Assembly (NCBI GenBank): GCA_037445895.1
Contig: JBBIJO010000009.1
Location: forward strand, 25,215-89,214
DNA from: JBBIJO01 sp037445895
GTDB lineage: Bacteria > Bacteroidota > Ignavibacteria > Kapaibacteriales > UBA2268
Direction: 5' to 3'
DNA length: 64,000 bases
The position numbers and the translations under genes were made by a program. The notes under the pieces are model-generated. The model was not told where the DNA came from. It searched no databases and worked only from the letters and a program-made list of their open reading frames with translations. Shown here piece after piece: positions 26,264-35,300 of this stretch (positions are counted from its first letter, which is position 1; each line of letters starts with the position of its first letter).

Positions 26264-27427
26264 TTAATAATTCATTTTTATCATTTTCTTATAATATGCT
26301 TTTTTATTTGTATTAATAATCATAAAGTAAACACCATCTGGCTTATCGTTTAATATATTTGTTCCGTTTTTTAAAACTTCTTTCTCCAATTTTGTTACTT
26401 TCCCTAAAAAATCCACCAAATAAACAGTAGCAATTTCATCTATATTAAAATTTTCTTTACTTTCATTATTCTCGAAAACATATCCAATGTTTGAATATTT
26501 TATTAGCATTTTATCTGCCGAACTACCAGAAATACATTTGCATTCTTCGTCGAATACCGGTTTAACATATATCGTATCCGCTACGTTTGTTGTATCAATT
26601 CTTCCGAACACCTTCAAAATTTGATTATTCCCATTATCATTTATAATATTACAGTGTATTTTGTAACCATTTTCAGTTTCTTCGAACAACAGAACTTCGA
26701 TATCGTTAGTTACAGAATACACTGAATCGAATATAATATTCGCATCGTTTTTGTTCAATTCTATCTCGAAGTTCTTTAGCTTTGAGTTTGCTGGAATTCT
26801 AAGATTAATATCGACAAAAAAGTTCGATTTATCGACTATCGAGTCGCTCCCGAATTGGCAGGTAAAAATCCTTTCCGGTTTTGGCGAAACCTCGGCATAC
26901 AATACCGCTGGACGATAATTTTCGACAATTCCTTTAAACTCTTCGGTAAATTCAATATACGAAGTGCTAAAAACCGCGCTATCGGGGCAATTCGCCAACC
27001 ACTTTCCCAAAAAAGCCATCAATGGTTTTTGCCCATAAACAGGAATCAATCCCATAGTTACAGCATATCCTGTGATTTTGCCATTTTTCGAATCGATTGT
27101 AACGGCTTTAGCATCCAAATATTCACTCAATGTATTGATATACAATGGTTCGGTAATCGAAACTTTCTCCGGTTCATAGCCAATTTCGAAATTGAATCCG
27201 AAGAGTGAATCCTGTGAATTAACTTTTCCTATATCTAATACGAGAACAAATTCTTTTTGATTATCGTTCCCGCACACATCAATTTTCAAAGAACCGTATA
27301 TCGAAAGAACACAATCAATTTTACGTTGCGAAATACCTGCCTGGCTAACAGCCACCGTCAGCCAGGCAAGTAGTGCAATTTTACCTACTAATAATAAGTT
27401 TTTCCACAACACTCGAGTTATTGCCAA
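26264..27427 (-). CDS. T9SS-type secreted protein with cohesin-like domain; non-ATG start
   Basis: Up to 387 residues. The N-terminus is a signal sequence (core KIALLAWLTVAVSQ). Residues ~45-170 resemble a cohesin-type sandwich (LVLDIGKVNSQDSLFGFNFE, YEPEKVSI). The C-terminal ~70 residues form a degenerate sorting domain (TVYLVDFLGKVTKLE, GVYFMIINTNKKAYYKKMIK). No ATG is available. Candidate starts are TTG 27427, GTG 27412 and TTG 27409, so the gene overlaps the preceding 621-residue gene by about 30-47 bases. That implies translational coupling. It is followed 23 bases later by the 1,044-residue gene in transcript-reverse order. Confidence 0.78.
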   Translation of the reverse strand: MAITRVLWKNLLLVGKIALLAWLTVAVSQAGISQRKIDCVLSIYGSLKIDVCGNDNQKEFVLVLDIGKVNSQDSLFGFNFEIGYEPEKVSITEPLYINTLSEYLDAKAVTIDSKNGKITGYAVTMGLIPVYGQKPLMAFLGKWLANCPDSAVFSTSYIEFTEEFKGIVENYRPAVLYAEVSPKPERIFTCQFGSDSIVDKSNFFVDINLRIPANSKLKNFEIELNKNDANIIFDSVYSVTNDIEVLLFEETENGYKIHCNIINDNGNNQILKVFGRIDTTNVADTIYVKPVFDEECKCISGSSADKMLIKYSNIGYVFENNESKENFNIDEIATVYLVDFLGKVTKLEKEVLKNGTNILNDKPDGVYFMIINTNKKAYYKKMIKMNY

Positions 27428-29246
27428 TCATTCTTACAAAATATACTCCATTCGGCAACAAATTCCCACGATTATCGGTCAAATTCCAATTCAACGAAAG
27501 TTCACCGCTGTTCTCGCTCGAAATGGGTTCAAACCTTTTTACAACATTACCGGTAGCATCGAATATTTCGACAACGAAGGTTCCCACGCTGCCAATGCTC
27601 AAATTAATTCTTGCATTGTCGTTGACAATTGGATTCTCGTTTAAGCTAATCGCATTAATCCCCGGAGTATCGCCTACGGAAAGGATAACAGCAGTCCCAT
27701 TTTTCGTCTCTTCATTGAAAATAACATTTTCGGCAACTAAAACTGAGTTGTTTTTGTCAATATCGAGATAGAATAAAGGAGCATCGGGGGTAAATTTACC
27801 GGAACCAGCCACAACGACGCGATTGCCTGCGACTTCCGACATTATATCGGAATTCAAAGCCGAAACATTTGCTGCACTATTTAAATCAACAACAATAGAA
27901 AGTGGTCCGTTTAGTTCTCCATTCAAATAAACTGGGACTCTGAAACTTTCTCCCACCAACTCAGGTTTGCCAAAGCGAATATTATCGGCAACTTCAACTG
28001 CTGAAATCTTGCCATATTGCGGTATGGTATCGTATAACCATGGCAATTCAGGCACCCTTGCAGAAATATAATGCAGAATCAATGCAGCGTCAAATTCGTT
28101 TGCTTTATAAAAGATTTGTTTTATCGAACCAACCTCCGCCGGTAAGCTATCGCCATAGTATTTAGTTCTCCATCGTACTTCTTTGCGGACACCATATTGA
28201 TTGTAGTAGTAACGGCCGTTGTGGTTAACATCGCCGTGATAAGCGGCTCGGCGGCGAACGCTATCCAATGGTATGTTCGTTGCAACGCTTTTCATTATTA
28301 AACGAGCATCGTTGACAGTAACGTATCGACTTTGCGGAAGGTTATAGTGCTTGCGGGCATACCCTTTCGATATATCAACATCGCCATCGCCCCAAAATTC
28401 CTCGACGTTAAATCGAGCAAGCGAGGTAAAGAAAATTCGATAATTAGTTCCTCCCGATGGCGTCCACTCGTTTGTTAACCTCATACTGGTTCGAGCTATC
28501 TCGGTACTCTTTCCATATTCAAGTCCGTTCAAAAAGTCGGCAGGCGAAAATTCTCCTTTGATGCCAACCGATGCATTTCTTGTAATAACTCTTGTATCGG
28601 TAGTATATTCATTCCCGCCTATTTGACCATACGCAAACTCAATATTACCCTGTGCCGTATAAGGATCTTGCGATTTGTATAAACGTAATTGGAACGTTGC
28701 AATACTCGACTTAATGCTCGAATCGTTAATATTTAAGTAGCGCCATTCGACGATAAACACTCCATTATCTGGATCTGATTTGTAGTAAATTTTCGTCGGC
28801 TTATATCCGTTGAAGCGCTCTACGTCCGTTCGATAGACGTGGTCGCCCCAAAAAGGTGCAAGAACATTCTTCGGATACGAACTGTTGTCGTAGAATAAAG
28901 CAGTTGGGTCTTTTGCAGGCGTTTGTGGCGGTGGCGAAAACGTCACAAAACCATTAACACAAACCCACAAACGTGTGAAAACCTCGCCACCGAATTCGAA
29001 CGGAAAGCCAATATCTATCCCGTTCGGGAACGAATATCCGTCGTCGAGATCCTGGAGCCAGGTCGGTGGCAAGCCAAAAGCGATAGATGGAATTTCAACT
29101 CCATCCTGAAGCATTTGGAAGTTTGCTTCAACGATTCGAATTGTGTCGAAATCCCCGTAAACTTGAGCTTTCGCTGTGCTCTGCAAAGACAGCATTAAAA
29201 CTACTACGGCTGCTATCCCTGCTGTTAGTTCGAAGATTTTTCTCAT
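27381..29246 (-). CDS. T9SS-exported protein with dockerin-like segment
   Basis: The 621-residue protein has a signal peptide (MRKIFELTAGIAAVVVLMLS, cleavage near AKAQ). Residues ~30-285 form an all-beta region of the kind found in extracellular FCB proteins (FEFGGEVFTRLWVCVNGF). Residues ~290-415 hold two dockerin-like half-repeats: GDGDVDIS with VTVNDARLIMKSVA, and GDVNHNGRYYYN with FDAALILHYISA. A cohesin-like sandwich follows (~425-505), then a T9SS domain (INLSIGSVGTFVVEIFDATG, NGVYFVRMIGNN). AGGAG precedes the ATG. The stop overlaps the next gene's start. The dockerin-like reading rests on motif inspection only. Confidence 0.85.
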   Translation of the reverse strand: MRKIFELTAGIAAVVVLMLSLQSTAKAQVYGDFDTIRIVEANFQMLQDGVEIPSIAFGLPPTWLQDLDDGYSFPNGIDIGFPFEFGGEVFTRLWVCVNGFVTFSPPPQTPAKDPTALFYDNSSYPKNVLAPFWGDHVYRTDVERFNGYKPTKIYYKSDPDNGVFIVEWRYLNINDSSIKSSIATFQLRLYKSQDPYTAQGNIEFAYGQIGGNEYTTDTRVITRNASVGIKGEFSPADFLNGLEYGKSTEIARTSMRLTNEWTPSGGTNYRIFFTSLARFNVEEFWGDGDVDISKGYARKHYNLPQSRYVTVNDARLIMKSVATNIPLDSVRRRAAYHGDVNHNGRYYYNQYGVRKEVRWRTKYYGDSLPAEVGSIKQIFYKANEFDAALILHYISARVPELPWLYDTIPQYGKISAVEVADNIRFGKPELVGESFRVPVYLNGELNGPLSIVVDLNSAANVSALNSDIMSEVAGNRVVVAGSGKFTPDAPLFYLDIDKNNSVLVAENVIFNEETKNGTAVILSVGDTPGINAISLNENPIVNDNARINLSIGSVGTFVVEIFDATGNVVKRFEPISSENSGELSLNWNLTDNRGNLLPNGVYFVRMIGNNSSVVEKLIISR

Positions 29247-29294
29247 TTTCTACTCCTAATATATTATATAAAACTTCTTTTCATTTTCATTAAT

Positions 29295-29318
29295 CGGACC
29301 CGCCCGAAAGCGGGTCCG
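29295..29318 (-). terminator. 9-bp hairpin after the 2,673-residue gene
   Basis: CGGACCCGC (29295-29303) and GCGGGTCCG (29310-29318) pair perfectly around a 6-base loop, 10 bases past the stop at 29328. No long U-tract follows on the minus strand, so it may be an attenuator or mRNA-end stabiliser as well as a terminator. Confidence 0.45.
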
Positions 29319-29327
29319 GTCTTCTTC

Positions 29328-32300
29328 TTATTTTACAACGTTGACTGGATAGCTATACGTATTCGAACCAGTGGTCAACCGCAAGAAGTAAACTCCGCTA
29401 GAAACTGAGCGTTCAACATTCCATACTACGCTGTTTAGTCCTTCGCCGAAGAATCCGCTGGCAATCGTTGCCACTACATTACCAAGAGCATCGACTACTT
29501 CAATCTTAATATTGCCCGATTCAGGAAGAGCAAATGCTACGTTAGCGCTTGTGCTAACTGGGTTCGGGCTTACCTGGTTAATACCATAAGCTACTCCCGC
29601 CCCCGGTTCAACACCACTTATCCAATCGTGGACAATAAGGAAGCCTTCGACGTTGCTTCGGTTAATTTGGACACGCCAGTAATCGCCATCGTCAATGAGC
29701 TTAATGTCGCCGCCCATCGGATAACCTTCGCCGGTCTTCATATTATAGTTGAACACATTTCCATTGGATCTATCGTCGCGTATGAACCATTGAGCACCAG
29801 TTGGATTCCTTGTGTTATCGGTCTTGTCGGGAATTTCATCCTTTCTCCAAGAGATAACAACCGGATAGTAAGTGGATGTATTACCTACTTCTCCACCTGC
29901 TTGGAATCGTCCTTTGTAAACTCGGAAATCGGGTGTGTTCTTTGCTCTTGGGAAGATATTCCTCAGAGTTCCATTAGTTAGCGAAATAGTCCATCGAGCA
30001 TCAAAAACATCGCCCGGCGGAATAGAAGGTAATTCGTATTCACAGAATTTCTCGTCGAGAGTTCCAACGGGTTCTCCATCCAAACCATCACCTGTCGTAG
30101 CATCTCGGGGTGCGGCTCCGAATTGAAGTTCTTGCCAAGCACTTGTTTTACTGCCTGGTGTGTTGCCCGGGAATGTATTCTCGATAAGTAAATTGCAAAC
30201 AAAATCTGTTGGGTCGGAAATCTTCAATCGATAAACCAGTGTGTCGTAGGCACCGCTTGCATCGCGAACTTCAACTCTAATAGTAACTTTACCATCGGGG
30301 TCAGTTGGAGCATCGAAGTTATCGGTTTTAATTATAACTTTCACTGTATCGAGATCCCTAATCCCGCGAATCACCGGAGGTTCGATTGTAAACCCAGCAG
30401 GTTGAATGACTCGCAAGGTAAGTTCTTCGGTTGGATCACCAGCGGTTCTACCTCGCTTCAAATCGTAATCCCAAACAAGCAACGTATCGCTATATGGTTT
30501 ACCACGGTCAACGCATATTACTTTTGGAGCAGATGTAAGCCTCGGTCTATGATTTGTTGAATCGACAAACAGCGTCAAAATCTTTATTGCGGAAAGCTGC
30601 TTCTCTCCATCAACCATATCCCACACCGCAACCACAACCTGCTCAGTTCGTGGGGCATCCTTAATACCCGGTTTACCATAGAGTAAACCACTAATTGCAT
30701 TAATCTTCAACCACTGTGGAGTTGTTTTCAACCCAGTTAAGTCGAAGGCACCAGCTTCGGGGAAGCAAGGATCTCGCAAAATTTGGTCATCTGGGTAATC
30801 CGAATAAATAAGTTCGAACCAATGATCTTGGCCAAAATTCGGGTCGTAAACTTTGATTGCTTTCGCAGAATCAATGAGCTGTGGATTGTAATCAATATCT
30901 TCTTTCGCGGGAGGCAATGTCTCGGTTATAATTATTGGAGCAACGTTTACAAACACAGGCATCAACATAAAGTTAATCCCGCTATGCCCATCGTTAACAA
31001 TGATTGTAAATGTGGTATCGGTATTTAACGATTGGTTATATCGAATTTGTGCAGTTGGTGTAAGCATATTCCAAGCAACGGAAGAGTCAATTCGCACATT
31101 GATTTGACCCTTGCTGGTTAAGTCCACTCCAAATGGGTCCGCATCAGTATCGCTACCATATTTCATTAGGAATTGGTTACCCATCCAGCCGGGTCGGGTT
31201 TGAGTTATAACCGATTCATCTTTCTTTCCATCGAAATCTTGGTCGTATGTTGTAGTATCGATAACAGCGGTGTCGCCTGGGCTATTCCACCAGTCGCGAT
31301 TTCGAATAGAAATATTCATAAATCCGTATGCTGTCTTTCCAAATCGGAAATCCCAACCTTTTGGATTCAAGGTAACAGCGGCTTGGTCTTCTAATTCATC
31401 GTCTGTATTGAAATCAACCTGGAATCGCAATTTATTGGTCAAGTTCGCTTTAAGTTTGCCATCGCTTGTCATCCCACAGGTATAGACCGATGGCTTGTAA
31501 ATAACATAAGGAACAACAGTCCCCGCTCTATCGGTTCTCTTATAAATAGTTTCGGCTTGATTTTCCGCTTCTTCGGGCGTCGAAACCCAATCCATAAAGC
31601 GAGGAACACTATCGACTACGAATATCTTGAAAGAATATTCAGTGAAGTATCGACTTCCATTCAAAATCGTGTCTTGCTGCAAGAATCGAGCATTTTCAAC
31701 ATCGTATTTGTATGCATTAAGATAAGGACCGAATGTATAAATGAACTTATCAATTGTGTCTTGCGGTGCTCCAATTGCTTTGAGTGAATCAATTACTCGC
31801 ATAGTTGGAGGATAATTTTCGGCTCGAACAGTGACCGATTCACCACCTGGAACTACATACGGGTTAATTGGGCGGCCTCGGAATACTAGATAACCAAGGG
31901 CATTATCTTTTGGATTGATAACCGTTTGGTCGCCGGCTGGAATCGTATCGACAAGCAACCATCGATCAAGACCAGAGTATTGATCCACGGTCCAATGATA
32001 AGTCAATCGGCTGTAGCCGTCCGGCATTAAGAATGAACGTGGGTCGAAGTATTTATTTGTATCCATTGCGGTTACAGACAATATACTATCGCGCCCTTGT
32101 CCTTCTTCGGGGAGCAAGCCGCTATAAGTGCCCGGATATGCTGGATAATCCCTATCTTCTGTTAGAAAGACTTTATGTAAAAATTCAACCAATTTCAAAG
32201 TATCAGCCATTCCAGCACGGCTCGGAAATTCAGAAGGCACAATCTTAACTATTGTATCTGTTTGTAACTTAACAACATTGCCAGTAAAGATGGGGGGTTC

Positions 32301-35300
32301 GGTTGAACCAACGATTCTAAACGAAATACCTCCATCGTAGGCAGCGACCGGACCATCCTTCCACAAAACGGTTCTCGAAACAATTCGAACAAAGTCTCCG
32401 GTATCTACTGGCAAAGCACGATATCGTTCACCAGCATAGAAAGTTTGATTACCGGAATTAGAGGCTGGCATCCCAGGTCGGTTCGAGAAGATATTAGGAA
32501 CTCGCCCAAATGAAGTTGTTGTTGCGTTATATCGTCTGCCGGGGAGCGAACCACGGTCTTCTTTTTCGGGATTCCATTGCAACTGTTGCAATAGGTAAGC
32601 ACCAGTCCCAAGATTATACAATCCCTCCTCGGTTCTTCGAATTGTTGTATTTGGGTTACGATTCGTTGAATCGGGAACCAACTCGACGCGTGCTCGGAAT
32701 ATTTCTCTGTATGGTGCATTTTCATCGACTTGCTTTAAGGCTACCCGTATGTAATCGCCCGTTGTTTCGTTAATGACAAAGAACACCGATTCGTTAAGCA
32801 GTCTTGGGTCGTGGTTTGAACGTTCAGCCAAACCTTCGTAATTGGTTTGGGCTTCGAGGAACAACGGATACCCTATTGGATGATAATAATTGCCATACTT
32901 ATCTGGTCGATATTCATCTTGCATTGCTGCAATAAATGGATACCTCAAATTTCCATTTTCATCGCGAGCTTCTGCATCGAATGGATTACGAACCCAGCGT
33001 TTTACGTATTTTCCAAAGGATGGTTTTGTTGAATCATCAAATATTCTCAATGTAGGCGGAATCCCAACTGCAAAGTCTTCTATTGGCACCATCCTACGAT
33101 TCGAGTAATCGGCAACTTTGATATCGGTTCCTTTATCATATAAATCATAAACAAGACCCGACATCAATACTTTCTCTGGAATACTAAATTGTCCAGGTGT
33201 ATTTTCATCATTACCATTAACAAGAGGAACCGGTTGGTAATTTATCCGTTGCGTCGATTCGAAAGGTCCTTGTTCGCGTGGGTCGCCGGTTTGCGGATAC
33301 ATAAACTTCATATAGGTTTCGTCCTTCGGGTTGAAGTCCGAATCAACAAAGAACGTTTCTATCTGAGCTTTACTGTTCGACTGTTGTTGGAACGTTACTT
33401 CAAGTGTAACGTTTGCTTCGGTTCGGCCCCAATAATTACCACGCAATGTGTCGGTTCCACCAAATCCAGCGTTACGACCGGAAAGAACACCCTTCGAATT
33501 TGGTGCATCGGGCAATCGAATTAAGAATCGTGCTTTATTGTTATAAATCGAGTTTGCTGCTTCATGGTAAGAAGAAGAAGGATAAGGACCAACTATTTCG
33601 CCATACAAAATTGCACCAGCAAGATCGCTCGATGCTGCATTCCTTATAATATTTCTTCCATTATCTCTTTCGACTGGTCCAGTAACAACGTTTTGCTCGT
33701 ATCCAATATCGGAATATGCCTCATTTCCAGTTATTAATGAACGGTTAAAGATTAACCGTAGATTATAATTATCGGAATAAACCGCAGCGCCTGTGTAGGC
33801 TTTATTATTTTGAATTCTTACTCTATTAAAGAATACCGAATCGACTCTGTTTGCTCTATCGTCGGTAACAGCATCGAGGATATAAATAGCGCCACCCAAG
33901 CCAACGCCATTTTCCGGAAGGTCTGTGTCCCAGTTCTTTCGAACAACATCTACATAGCTAACATCAGCTGGTTTAATATCTGTCCATGTGGAGCCACCGT
34001 CTGTTGTGCGTTTCAACAATCCGTAGTCGCCGGAAATAAATCCCAGTTGACTCGTTGGGAAAATTCCGCCATAGACGCTATACATCGAACCAATATCTAG
34101 CAAACTCCAAGTCGCACCAGCATCTTCGGTCTTCATTGCTAAACCATATTCGCCAAAAGCATATCCAGTTGTAGTGGAAGTAAAGACAATCTTGTTAAAG
34201 TTGTGAGAAGCATTCTCATGAATCTTTACCCAAGTATTTCCACCATCGACTGTCTTCAATATTACACCCCAGTAACCAACCGCATAACCAGTTTGGACGT
34301 CGGTGAAATAAACATCTTTCAACGTTGCATAAGTATTGGTAAATCGCACATCCCAAGTTGTTCCACCGTCGGTAGTAACAAGGATTGAACCACGGTCACC
34401 AACAACAAAGCCTCGAGTTGCAGACACAAAGTAAACACCATATAAGTTATTGTTAGAAACACCATTACCAACTTGGAACCAAGTTTCGCCAGCATCGGTT
34501 GATTTTAGAATCATTCCTTGGCTACCAACCGAATATCCAACGGTTGCTGTTGGGAAGAAAATGTCGTTCAAAGCATAAGAGTAAATGGCAGGATTCACTT
34601 CGCGCCAACTACCTCCATTATTTTCACTCTTCAGAATTAATCCCCTATCGCCGGCGATAAATCCATTCGAATTTTTGAATGTAATAGAATGCAGACGATA
34701 GGTTTGAGAATAATTCTTATATTCCCATTTATCGCCGCCTTGGGTAATTTTTATAATTGTACCACCTTGACCAACAGCAAATCCCGAAGTTGCATCATAG
34801 AAAGCAACGTCGTATAATTTTGCTATTGTAGCCTCGGTTCCAATTTCAATTTGTGTAGTTCCACTACCGCTTTGAGTAGAAAGAACACTTTGGTCAACTT
34901 CTACCGTGTTGTCGAGAAATTGCGTAAACATTCGAGTATCGGGCGGATAATCGAATGACTTAAAGGTGAATACATCATTGGTTGATATAAAGCCAACAGC
35001 AAGCGAGTTAGAACCAACAAACACTTGGTCAACATCCGAAACGAAGAAACGTTTAGTATTTTCCTCGGGGTTGACCATCGCAATTGCTCCACCATTGCCA
35101 TTGTAAACCTTATTACCAATGAATTGCACACCTTTAACAACATTTAAATCGGCACTCACAGAATAGATTGCACCACCACCACGAACGTATGGTTTATTGA
35201 TTTCTGCAACGCCTTCGCCAACAGTGTTATTTAGGAACTGGACTCGGCGTAGTTCAACAGCCCTTTGTTCAGGGGGTGTTAGCAATGAACCTTGCGGAAT

